Assembly: GCA_910577565.1 (NCBI GenBank)
Contig: CAJTNJ010000004.1
Location: 1 to 64,000 of the forward strand
DNA: 64,000 nucleotides
DNA from: an uncultured Oscillospiraceae bacterium
GTDB taxonomy: Bacteria > Bacillota > Clostridia > Oscillospirales > Ruminococcaceae
Direction of reading: 5' to 3'
Positions 45,306 through 53,994 of this stretch are shown here, piece after piece. The notes below the pieces were generated by a model, which had not been told where the DNA came from, did no database searches, and saw nothing but the letters and a program-made list of their open reading frames with translations. The position numbers were made by a program, and so were the translations under genes. Position 1 is the first letter of the stretch. Each line of letters opens with the position of its first letter.

Positions 45306-48300
45306 TTATTCATGTCTTGGCTTTTTAAATTTTTTATAGATGTAAATGGATAATACAGCTAAGAGCAAAATTGAAATTAAAACTGAGATTATAATTATAA
45401 ATGAATTGTTATTATTTTTTCTGTTGCTGATTAAAGGAATGTAAGGATTAATGTGATTTGTTTTTAACTCGCAATAATAGTTTCCGTTTATTTTTACAAC
45501 TTGTTCATTAAAATCGGTATCATTTGGCTCAAATAATAATTTGTAAATTTCCGAAGTGCTTTGGATAAAATTATCTGAAATAGGAATTCTTACAGTAACA
45601 AGATCATTTTTATAATTTTGTTTGACAGTTTTACCTTTTATATCCACAACATTAATTTTATATACACTCATTTGTTCAGAAAATTGTTTATTATCTTCAT
45701 CAATATGTTGAAAAACTTTTTTATATTGCGTAGAATTTTCGGGATTTTTTTCAACTATTAATCTAGAACCATAAGGGAAAACACCGGCTGGAGCTTCAAT
45801 CCAAAAGCCTGTTGAAGGATCAATTTGGTTAAATGTCTCAGATGGATTAATGTTAGCTGAAACTTGATCGTGTGGGAGCAGTAAGTAATTATAAGAATCT
45901 CTACCGGAAATTCCAAAGTCAGAACTAAACGTTATTGGTATATTTTGAGATACGTCCTCTGTGCAAAACGATGGCTCACCCATCATTAATACCACATCAT
46001 CATAACCTACAACTCCATCTAAAGCAGGTTTTTCCTCAAATTCTGCAGTATCATATCCGTCAAAAAATTTGTCTTTGACCTTAAGATTTTTAATTTTAAG
46101 TTTTTTAGGTGTGATATTGGCAGTAATACCGGTCGGTTGATTTTTAATATAGTAATTTTCGGAGTCTTCTCCCTCAATTGAAAATTCAGTAAATTCAACA
46201 GGAATATTTTCTCCAACTTTCAATGTGATAAATGACGGAGTACCATTTACTATAGATACGTCATCTCCATTAATTATTCCTTCTAAAGATGGTGAATTAT
46301 CAATTTTTGCAATATTTAAACCGTCATAAACTTTATCACTTACAGATAAATTTGTAATTGTAAGATCTTTAGGACTAATATTTGCACGTATTTGTTCTGG
46401 CTGATTTACAAGAGTATAGTTCGATGCAGCAGAACCTGCAAGAGCAAATCCATCAAAATATACTGGCTTATCATTACCTATATTTTTATCTGAGAAATTA
46501 GCTGTGCCACTTATTACGGTAAGATCATCACCGTCTATTTTATCATTTTTATTAAATGTTGCTTGACCCATTATTTCGGTATTTGTAGTTCCATCGTAAG
46601 TTTTGCTGCAAGCGCTAATACCTTGAATGGTAATGGGCTTTTGATAGATGGCAGCAAATGCCGATGTTGGTTGAGTGGCAATAATATAGTTTGAAGAGGC
46701 AGAACCAGAAAGTGAAAAACCTTCAAATTTTACACTTTTGTGGCTTCCTGCATATTGATCTATAAAATTAGCTGTTCCTTTTATCAAGTTTAAATTGTTA
46801 CCGTCTAAATTGTTGATAATTTTTGCTCCAATTTGATTTATTTCGGTATTTGTAGTTCCATTGTATATCTTATCATAAGCGCTTACACCTTGAATTGTAA
46901 CCGGTCTTTTGTGAATTGTAGCAGATGCTTGAGCAGGTTGATTGGAAAGAGTATAGTTCAAAACATCTTTTCCGCTAAGAGAGAATCCGGAAAAAATTAC
47001 TTTTTTATTGGCAGCCGCATTTTTATTTGTAAAATATGCTTTGGCTTTTTCGAAATTTATTGTGAGGTCATCTTGCTCCAGTTTTCCATTAATGATTGCA
47101 TTACTGTCATAATTAATATCTGCGACCTCAGTGGTGTCATAGATTTTGTCTTTAACACCAAGATTTTCTATATGCACATGTTTTGGATTAACAACAATCT
47201 CAGAGCTTAAAGTGGTCGTTTCTTCATAATTTTCATCAGCTGCTTTAATAGCAGTTATTCTAAATTTACCTACTTTTTGCACTATGACTTGACCGTTTTT
47301 ATCAATTGAAGCAATAGAATCATCACTTGATATATATGTTATGTTTCCTGTGCTATCTCCGCCTTCTGCATTAACCAAAAAATTATCACCATATGTGTAT
47401 GGAGAATTAATGCCATCAATAACTATTTTTGACTGTGCATCTTTTTTCACTATTAATTTGATTTGAGTTGTAGGTTGAGCATCGCTATCAACTGTTGGGG
47501 CAACGTCATAATTTTCGCCTAATGGTTTGTAATAAACATTTAAAAAATATTCACCTGCAAAAAGAGAATCAAGGTATGAGTATGAAAATATGATCGTACT
47601 ATTTTTAATTTCATAATTAATAAACTCTGTAAGAGTTTTGTTATTTGTAGAATTTACAATTTTATCTATTGTGTTTCCATTTAATTTTACGGTTGCTTCT
47701 AGATTGTTTTTTGAAGTTTTAGTAAATGTTAATTCATCGGTTATTGCTTCGCTATCTTTATATAATATAACACCGTTGCTGTCTATGCATGTTATATTTC
47801 CGGCATTGTCAGTAATTCGTTCATATATTATAAATTTATTTAAATCTTCATCTAAAATTTCTGTATTAAAAGAAGTTTGTCCTTCAGGGAGCTTAATCCA
47901 ATCGGTTGAATTTATTGCGTCTTGCTTTGTTTTAAATTCAGAATCGGTTATGATATACTCAAGACTTTTTACACCGCTGCCGCCTTTTTCGTCTGAAGCA
48001 ATGAAGCTTATCTCAATTTTATCTTTAAAAAACATCCCAAAAGTAAGTTCGTTTAAAAAAGCGAAGAATCTATTTTCTCTTATACGTATTTCTCCGGTTG
48101 GCCCTGTGGTATCTATTTTTAATGTAATATTTGTTTCTTCTGAAGTGTTTCCTGCAAGGTCTGTTTGAACTATTGAAAGATTATGTATCCCATCTTCAAG
48201 ATAAGGTAGATTGGCAGACCAATCGCCAGAATCTTCTACCAATATGGTTTTTAAAATTTTGTCGTCTTCTTTAATGGTGATTATGCACTTTGCTTCACCC

Positions 48301-50132
48301 TTACCATAGATATAAGGAGTATCTGTATTTACATATGATTCAGCAGGGCTATTGACTTCAGTTGGAGTTAACGGAGGTGTTTTGTCGATCTTTAGAGAAA
48401 CAATATCCGATTCGGTATAGTTATTTCTTTTGTCTGCAGCTTTAATTTTTAAATCAAATTGACCTTCTAAGGATACTTTGAATTCAAGTTTATTTTCTTC
48501 TATAACATTTACAGTTACACCTGTTGGAGGGCTGGCAGAAGCGTTATAATAGTTGGCACCGCCATCTAAAGAGATGTAGTAACTTTCAATATCCACACCA
48601 GAGGTATAATCTCCATCAACATTTGGATCTTCGACAACATATGTCGCAGTTATATCTTGATTTGTCCAATCACCTGCGTTATAATATGTTCCGTCATCGT
48701 TTATTAAGGCAACGGATTTTATCTCCGGAGCCGTGACATCTTTAATATACCAATGTGCATATAAATTTAGTTCTGAACTGTGGTTGTCGGATAGCAAGTT
48801 TATTATGTTGTCGTTAGGTTCTACTTTTTCACCGTTATCTGGGTCAGTATACCAACCTAAAAAATTATAGCCAGATATTGCACTTGGAGTTGGGAGTGAT
48901 GATATTTCCTGGTTGTAATATACAATATCGTCGCTTATGTCGTTGATATCTTCCAAAATAGCCTCGTTAACGTGATATTTTATCGTTATTTGTTTTCCAA
49001 TGTCAGTGCTTGCTATCAATGAATTTGCCATATCTGTGCTGTTTCCCCACAGTCTATCGCCATATTCTACTATGTAGCCAAGCACACTAGTGTTATTATT
49101 GGCATAATCATTCCATTCGCCATTAGAACTAATTGTCAAAAGGCAACCTTCATTGCCAGAGTCGCTTGGTTCACCCAATTGCCAAGGGGCATAGCTATAT
49201 CTTGCTGTTTTATTTAAATTATTATTAGTGCTTTTGCTTTCTTCATAAAAGATAGCATTTGTGTTGTTACAATCTCCATATTTCCCGTTTGGAATATTGT
49301 TATTATCTATCATATTTGGGGCAGTCCAACTTGAGTCAGATGGAATAAAGCAACTTTCAGGGCCACATGCCCAGTACCAATATCCTAAATCGTCATTAGC
49401 GCCGGCTATAGGAGTAGAAATAAAATTAGCCGAAGTTGTTCCCATATTGATCATTGGATAGCGCGTTCCTCCTAGCCATCCATTTGGAACAACTCCAGTT
49501 TTTGTTAAATATTTTTTGCAAAATTCATCTTCTTGCTCTGATGTAATTACGGCTAAATAGCCATTCCAGCTAAACACTTTACTGTTTAAAGCTTCTTTAT
49601 AGGCATCAATCCAAGAAATACCTTCACTGGAGACATATCTATAAAAGTGGCCGGTACCTGGAAAATAGTGTATGTCATTTGGAATTTCAAATTCACTTAA
49701 AATTATGTTTATTGATTGGTAATTTTCGCATTTATATTGTACACATCGCAAAAATGTTTGTATTTCAGCTATTGTTTGTGAGTTCACGTTATATGTCAAC
49801 AAAGTGGGTGTATTATTAGGGTTTGCTGTGAAGCCTGGGATATCTTCCGGGACCATTATAATTGCATTTTCAGTGTTGCTTCCTGAATATGATATTTTTA
49901 TGGTTTTAATTTCATTATAATCTTGATTTGTTGATATAATTTCCAAATTCGGGAATGTGCAGTAGTCGTTTTCCCATTTTGGCAATTTAAAAATTAATTT
50001 TGCATCTATACTATCGCTTATGAATATTTTATCGTACTGTGTTTCTGCATTTATGTTCATATAAACAGGTGTTTGAAAGATAATAATTAATCCTGTTAAA
50101 ATATATATCATTAACTTTTTAATTTTCCCCAT
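45306..50132 (-). CDS. Giant surface protein with C-type lectin, InlB-type, Ig-like and YDG repeats
   Basis: A 1608-residue membrane-anchored extracellular protein. Visible in order: signal peptide (1-29); a C-type lectin-like domain (about 155-360; GHFYRYVSSEGISWIDAY, AVITSEQEDEFCKKYL, CLLTISSNGEWNDY); a Listeria-Bacteroides (InlB B) repeat (about 380-462; GYNFLGWYTDPDNGE, LNLYAHWY); Bap/Ig-like modules (about 465-900); a BIG_2-like module (about 915-980; ITYISSDDSIASIDKNG); five YDG repeats of ~80-90 residues (about 984-1426; KIYDTT, KIYNGT, KTYDGT, KVYDGL, KFFDGY); then a final domain, one membrane helix (about 1578-1600) and a basic tail (KKFKKPRHE). No LPXTG sortase motif. Likely an adhesin; the ligand is unknown. 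Confidence 0.85.
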   Translation of the reverse strand: MGKIKKLMIYILTGLIIIFQTPVYMNINAETQYDKIFISDSIDAKLIFKLPKWENDYCTFPNLEIISTNQDYNEIKTIKISYSGSNTENAIIMVPEDIPGFTANPNNTPTLLTYNVNSQTIAEIQTFLRCVQYKCENYQSINIILSEFEIPNDIHYFPGTGHFYRYVSSEGISWIDAYKEALNSKVFSWNGYLAVITSEQEDEFCKKYLTKTGVVPNGWLGGTRYPMINMGTTSANFISTPIAGANDDLGYWYWACGPESCFIPSDSSWTAPNMIDNNNIPNGKYGDCNNTNAIFYEESKSTNNNLNKTARYSYAPWQLGEPSDSGNEGCLLTISSNGEWNDYANNNTSVLGYIVEYGDRLWGNSTDMANSLIASTDIGKQITIKYHVNEAILEDINDISDDIVYYNQEISSLPTPSAISGYNFLGWYTDPDNGEKVEPNDNIINLLSDNHSSELNLYAHWYIKDVTAPEIKSVALINDDGTYYNAGDWTNQDITATYVVEDPNVDGDYTSGVDIESYYISLDGGANYYNASASPPTGVTVNVIEENKLEFKVSLEGQFDLKIKAADKRNNYTESDIVSLKIDKTPPLTPTEVNSPAESYVNTDTPYIYGKGEAKCIITIKEDDKILKTILVEDSGDWSANLPYLEDGIHNLSIVQTDLAGNTSEETNITLKIDTTGPTGEIRIRENRFFAFLNELTFGMFFKDKIEISFIASDEKGGSGVKSLEYIITDSEFKTKQDAINSTDWIKLPEGQTSFNTEILDEDLNKFIIYERITDNAGNITCIDSNGVILYKDSEAITDELTFTKTSKNNLEATVKLNGNTIDKIVNSTNNKTLTEFINYEIKNSTIIFSYSYLDSLFAGEYFLNVYYKPLGENYDVAPTVDSDAQPTTQIKLIVKKDAQSKIVIDGINSPYTYGDNFLVNAEGGDSTGNITYISSDDSIASIDKNGQVIVQKVGKFRITAIKAADENYEETTTLSSEIVVNPKHVHIENLGVKDKIYDTTEVADINYDSNAIINGKLEQDDLTINFEKAKAYFTNKNAAANKKVIFSGFSLSGKDVLNYTLSNQPAQASATIHKRPVTIQGVSAYDKIYNGTTNTEINQIGAKIINNLDGNNLNLIKGTANFIDQYAGSHKSVKFEGFSLSGSASSNYIIATQPTSAFAAIYQKPITIQGISACSKTYDGTTNTEIMGQATFNKNDKIDGDDLTVISGTANFSDKNIGNDKPVYFDGFALAGSAASNYTLVNQPEQIRANISPKDLTITNLSVSDKVYDGLNIAKIDNSPSLEGIINGDDVSIVNGTPSFITLKVGENIPVEFTEFSIEGEDSENYYIKNQPTGITANITPKKLKIKNLKVKDKFFDGYDTAEFEEKPALDGVVGYDDVVLMMGEPSFCTEDVSQNIPITFSSDFGISGRDSYNYLLLPHDQVSANINPSETFNQIDPSTGFWIEAPAGVFPYGSRLIVEKNPENSTQYKKVFQHIDEDNKQFSEQMSVYKINVVDIKGKTVKQNYKNDLVTVRIPISDNFIQSTSEIYKLLFEPNDTDFNEQVVKINGNYYCELKTNHINPYIPLISNRKNNNNSFIIIISVLISILLLAVLSIYIYKKFKKPRHE

Positions 50133-50224
50133 TTTTTAATCACCACCATGACTATGTTGTTTATAATAGTATACAAAATAAATTATACATCAAAATTAGA
50201 CAATTTGCAATATTTTTGTTAAAG

Positions 50225-50610
50225 GGGAGTGCCCAAAAAGAGTATAATAAGATGCAAAAAAGAAATAAAAATAATATAATAAAGAAATGGAATGTGAAAT
50301 ATGTAAAAAAGAAATGAGCTATAGCAAAGAAATAAATAAAAAGGTAATAAAATTGTATATGAAAGGGAACAGTGGAAGAGCATTAGATCTGATGCAAATT
50401 CAAGCTATAAAAATGCATACTATATTGGTAAAAATTCTTATTTCAAGAACAAAAGTCAAACATACACCGTAAAAGGTTTAAATTCTAATTTTAGGAAATC
50501 CAAATGTTTTTTGACCTATAGGTATTGCAAAAGCTGTCTTTAAATTTTAATAACTTTAATCTAGCTAAGTTCTTGTGTGCCTTCACTAAAATTTGCAATT
50601 TTTCTTTCTT
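50225..50610 (+). mobile_element. IS1-like element, internally deleted relic (copy 3)
   Basis: About 386 nt. It has the same left end as copy 2 (GGGAGTGCCCAAAAAGAGTAT) and the same N-terminal coding start (MECEICKKE, then KLYMKGNSGRAL), then jumps to the C-terminal coding part (RTKVKHTP, with KGLNSNFRK) and the right-end sequence (CTAGCTAAG, CCTTCACT). The zinc ribbon and most of the DDE core are deleted and the right terminal repeat is lost. It is MITE-like in size and forms the right edge of the accessory block, just upstream of the greA promoter. Confidence 0.72.
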
Positions 50611-50697
50611 TGTTTTATCAAATTACCATTTTTATCAAATTATCATAACATAATATTAATAAACTTTAATTATAGTGTTAATTTTATTTTATAAAAC

Positions 50698-50726
50698 TTG
50701 ACATTTTATAACTATTTACATATAAT
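50698..50726 (+). promoter_or_regulatory. Consensus sigma-A promoter of greA
   Basis: TTGACA (50698-50703) and TATAAT (50721-50726) are separated by exactly 17 bp: a full consensus promoter, 36 nt before the greA start. Confidence 0.88.
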
Positions 50727-50761
50727 AACGTTATTATCAATGGTTATGGAGGAGATATATT

Positions 50762-51241
50762 TTGAATAAAAATAAACAGACCGTCCTTACTAACGAAGGC
50801 CTCAAAAATCTAGAAGATGAATTAGAAGAACTTAAAACAAAAACTCGTAAAAATATAGCGGATAAAATAAAAACAGCTCTTTCATTTGGCGATCTTTCAG
50901 AAAATAGTGAATATGATGAAGCAAAGAATGAACAGGCAAAAGTAGAAGCAAGAATTGCTCAAATAGAGACTATTTTAAAAGATGTAAAAATAGTTGATTC
51001 AAGCGAACTTGATAACGATATTGTCTGCATAGGCAGCAAGGTAAAACTAAATGATTTGGAATTTGGAGATGTAGTTGAATATAGAATTGTAGGTTCCACA
51101 GAAGCGAACCCCCTTAACGGTAAAATCTCCGATGAATCTCCTGTTGGTAAAGCTTTGTTAGGACATAAAGTTGGTGAAATCGTAGAAATTGATACACTTT
51201 CTGGTATCGTAAAATACGAAATCTTAACAATAGATCGCTAA
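50762..51241 (+). CDS. greA: Transcription elongation factor GreA
   Basis: GreA rescues backtracked RNA polymerase by stimulating transcript cleavage. The 159-residue product has the N-terminal coiled coil with the acidic tip (SFGDLSENSEYDEAKNEQA; D and E of the DLSENSEY motif) and the C-terminal FKBP-like domain (NPLNGKISDESPVGKALLGHKVGE). The start is TTG 50762, 5-8 nt after GGAGGAG. A terminator separates it from lysS. Confidence 0.97.
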   Translation: MNKNKQTVLTNEGLKNLEDELEELKTKTRKNIADKIKTALSFGDLSENSEYDEAKNEQAKVEARIAQIETILKDVKIVDSSELDNDIVCIGSKVKLNDLEFGDVVEYRIVGSTEANPLNGKISDESPVGKALLGHKVGEIVEIDTLSGIVKYEILTIDR

Positions 51242-51252
51242 ATTAATATAAT

Positions 51253-51284
51253 TATAAGAAGCGAAAATCGCTTCTTATTTTAAT
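51253..51284 (+). terminator. Terminator between greA and lysS
   Basis: ATAAGAAGCGA pairs perfectly with TCGCTTCTTAT over a 3-4 nt loop and is followed by TTTAAT. It lies 12 nt after greA; lysS may depend on read-through or a promoter in the 40-nt gap. Confidence 0.75.
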
Positions 51285-51325
51285 ATATATAAGGACATGC
51301 TATTATTTTAAGGGAGTGTTTTTAA

Positions 51326-52807
51326 TTGTCAAATAATAAAGTACAAAATTTAGGAGAACAACTAAAAATTCGCAGAGATAAACTCAAAAATTTACAAGAT
51401 TTGGAAAATGACCCTTTTTCTATAACAAAATTTAACGTTGATTCATCTACCAAGGATATTAAAAATAATTTTGATTACATGGAAGGCAAATCTGTAAGCA
51501 TTGCCGGTAGAATAATGAGCAAACGTGTTATGGGTAAACTTAGTTTTGCCGGTTTGCAAGATTTTTATGGGAATATCCAGTGTTACATTAAAAAAGAATG
51601 TATGGACGAAGAAAATTACCGCGAATTTAAAAAGCTTGATATTGGTGACATTATAGGTGTCGAAGGTGAAGTGTGTCGCACTGAACGTGGAGAAATCTCT
51701 GTTAAAACAACAAAAATTATCCTTATTTCAAAATCATTAATACCACTTCCCGAAAAATTTCATGGATTGCAAAATACAGACATTAGATATAGGCAACGAT
51801 ATCTTGATTTGACAGTAAACCCAGAAGTTAAGGAAACATTTGTAAAACGCAGCAAGATAATAACTGAAATAAGGCGCTTTCTTGACAAAGAAAATTTCTT
51901 GGAAGTTGAGACTCCCGTACTTCACAATCAAGCTGGTGGCGCTGCTGCCAGACCATTTATGACTCATCACAACGCACTTGACATTGATATGTTTATGCGC
52001 ATTGCTCTTGAACTGCACCTTAAAAGATTAGTTGTAGGTGGCTTTGACAAAGTTTATGAGATTGGCAGAGTTTTTCGCAACGAAGGTACCGATACAAAAC
52101 ACAACCCTGAATTTACGCTGCTTGAGTTATATCAAGCTTATACCAATTTTGAAGGTATGATGGATATAACAGAGCGATTGATTAGAACTATAGCAGAAAA
52201 AGTTCTCGGAAAAACTTTAATTAAATATGGTGATTATGAAATAGATCTTGGCAAACCGTTTAGCAAAATTTCCATGACAGAATCAGTTCTTAAATATTCA
52301 GATGTGGATTTTTCCAAAATAGATACTTTAGATGACGCCCGCAAAGTTGCAAAAAAACATAATATAGCTTATGAAGATCGTCACAAAATTGGGGATATAT
52401 TAAATCTTTTTTTTGATGAGTTTGTTGAATCAAAACTTATACAACCAACTTTCATAACAGACTATCCTGTTGAAATTTCTCCTCTTGCAAAGCGCAATCC
52501 TAAAAATCCGAACCTAACCGAAAGATTTGAGTTGTTTATTGTTGGAAGAGAATTTGCTAATGCTTTTTCTGAATTAAATGATCCTATAGATCAAAGAAAA
52601 AGATTTGAAGAACAAGCAGAACTTAAAAAGCAAGGAGATGAAGAAGCTTGCGATGTTGACGAAGATTTCTTAACTGCACTTGAATATGGGATGCCTCCAA
52701 CCGGTGGTATGGGCATGGGTGTAGATAGATTGGTTATGCTTCTTACTAATAGCAACAGCATACGCGATGTTCTCCTTTTCCCGACAATGAAACCACTTGA
52801 TAAGTAA
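51326..52807 (+). CDS. lysS: Lysyl-tRNA synthetase, class II
   Basis: Class II synthetase charging tRNA-Lys, 493 residues. It has the N-terminal OB-fold anticodon domain (VSIAGRIMSKRVMGKLSFAGLQD), motif 1 and the LEVETPVLHNQAGGAAARPF block, motif 2 (RNEGTDTKHNPEFTLLELY) and motif 3 (GGMGMGVDRLVMLLT). TTG 51326 is the start, after AGGGAG. greA-lysS adjacency is widespread in Bacillota. Confidence 0.97.
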   Translation: MSNNKVQNLGEQLKIRRDKLKNLQDLENDPFSITKFNVDSSTKDIKNNFDYMEGKSVSIAGRIMSKRVMGKLSFAGLQDFYGNIQCYIKKECMDEENYREFKKLDIGDIIGVEGEVCRTERGEISVKTTKIILISKSLIPLPEKFHGLQNTDIRYRQRYLDLTVNPEVKETFVKRSKIITEIRRFLDKENFLEVETPVLHNQAGGAAARPFMTHHNALDIDMFMRIALELHLKRLVVGGFDKVYEIGRVFRNEGTDTKHNPEFTLLELYQAYTNFEGMMDITERLIRTIAEKVLGKTLIKYGDYEIDLGKPFSKISMTESVLKYSDVDFSKIDTLDDARKVAKKHNIAYEDRHKIGDILNLFFDEFVESKLIQPTFITDYPVEISPLAKRNPKNPNLTERFELFIVGREFANAFSELNDPIDQRKRFEEQAELKKQGDEEACDVDEDFLTALEYGMPPTGGMGMGVDRLVMLLTNSNSIRDVLLFPTMKPLDK

Positions 52808-53048
52808 AAATTTGGACAATCAGTTACATAATCAATTTTACTCTGTTAAATTTAAAAAATCACAAATTATCAAAGAAATGAATTTTCCTCTGATAATATA
52901 TGATATGAATATAGTTTTGCAATAGGATTGAGAGGCTTTATCTATCAAAATTTGGAGATTTTAATAAATATAAAGTAGTATAAAAGACCTACTTTCAAAT
53001 AGATGTATATAAAAATCGATTAATTAAAATTAATATGAAGTGATATTT

Positions 53049-53759
53049 ATGAAAAAGAAAAAGCTTGTTTTTGGCATATCGGCAATTATTATAGTAACAT
53101 TAATTATTACCTCATTTTTTTGTGCATTAACATATATAAATTCTAAGATTAAAGCACCTGATACTATACTAAATTTGATGTTAAAAAATGGTAATACCAT
53201 TGATGAATTAATTGGCCTTAATTGTAGTCAATTAATTACAGTTTCTTCAAACGGATCAAAAGCACAGATTGATTTTTATACATTAAAAAATAATGTATGG
53301 TCTCTTGACGGAAATATGTCTTGTTCAGGATTTGTTGGAGTAAATGGTGTTACAGAATATATGAGTGAAGATAGTACTGCTTCTCCGAAGGGGTTATATC
53401 ATGTTGGAGATGCCTTTTATATTTATAGTATGCCAAGCACAGGTTTATCTACATTTAAAATAACAGATAATACATATTGGGTAGATGACCCTAATTCTAT
53501 ATATTATAATAAACGGGTTGAGGGAACTGAAAATAAAGATTGGAATTCAGCAGAGCATATGATTGATTATTCAACAGCATATGAGTATGGATTTGTCATA
53601 GATTATAACACAGAAGCTATATATAATGCCGGTTCTGCTATATTCTTCCATATTAAGCATTCTCCAACAGCAGGTTGTATAGGAACAGATAAAGATAATG
53701 TTCTTAAATATCTGTCCAAATTACAATCTTCTTGTAATCCATATATTCTAATAGTTTAA
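53049..53759 (+). CDS. Membrane-anchored L,D-transpeptidase (YkuD family)
   Basis: A 236-residue protein with an N-terminal membrane anchor (residues ~6-28, LVFGISAIIIVTLIITSFF) and a YkuD-type catalytic domain. The active site is HIKHSPTAGC, with H201, H204 and nucleophile C210, in the family's HXX-(S/T)-X-G-C-I pattern. Such enzymes make 3-3 cross-links in peptidoglycan or attach proteins to it; some YkuD-fold members act otherwise. ATG 53049 is chosen 6 nt after AAGTGA; the GTG at 53040 is inside that site. A shared terminator lies before convergent leuA. Confidence 0.85.
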   Translation: MKKKKLVFGISAIIIVTLIITSFFCALTYINSKIKAPDTILNLMLKNGNTIDELIGLNCSQLITVSSNGSKAQIDFYTLKNNVWSLDGNMSCSGFVGVNGVTEYMSEDSTASPKGLYHVGDAFYIYSMPSTGLSTFKITDNTYWVDDPNSIYYNKRVEGTENKDWNSAEHMIDYSTAYEYGFVIDYNTEAIYNAGSAIFFHIKHSPTAGCIGTDKDNVLKYLSKLQSSCNPYILIV

Positions 53760-53892
53760 AATAATCAAAAAATGATTAATAAAAATTTTTTAATAGTTCA
53801 CCCTATTGAGATTATAACTTCATATATTTAATATTGTAAACAAAGCCAAAGTCTTTTTTTACGAGGTTTTGTGGTTTTGCTTTTAAAAATAT

Positions 53893-53941
53893 AAAATTTG
53901 CGAAAAAGGAAATATTTACTCCTCTTTCGCAAATTTCTTTG
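53893..53941. terminator. Bidirectional terminator between the L,D-transpeptidase gene and leuA
   Basis: AAATTTGCGAAAAAGGA pairs with TCCTCTTTCGCAAATTT (one mismatch), flanked by T-rich sequence on the plus side and by the complement of an A-run on the other. It can end both convergent transcripts. Confidence 0.75.
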
Positions 53942-53994
53942 TTACACCAACCATCATAAATAATGCTAATTTTTTATTAAATCATACCATATAA

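Noticed and set aside
46019..47210. Five similar ~80-residue units considered as a DNA tandem repeat or CRISPR-like array
   Set aside because: They are protein-coding YDG repeats with diverged DNA; no short identical repeats or spacers.
47638..48168. 176-codon frame on the plus strand
   Set aside because: Antisense to the giant surface protein gene, whose frame shows clear domains; no Shine-Dalgarno site.
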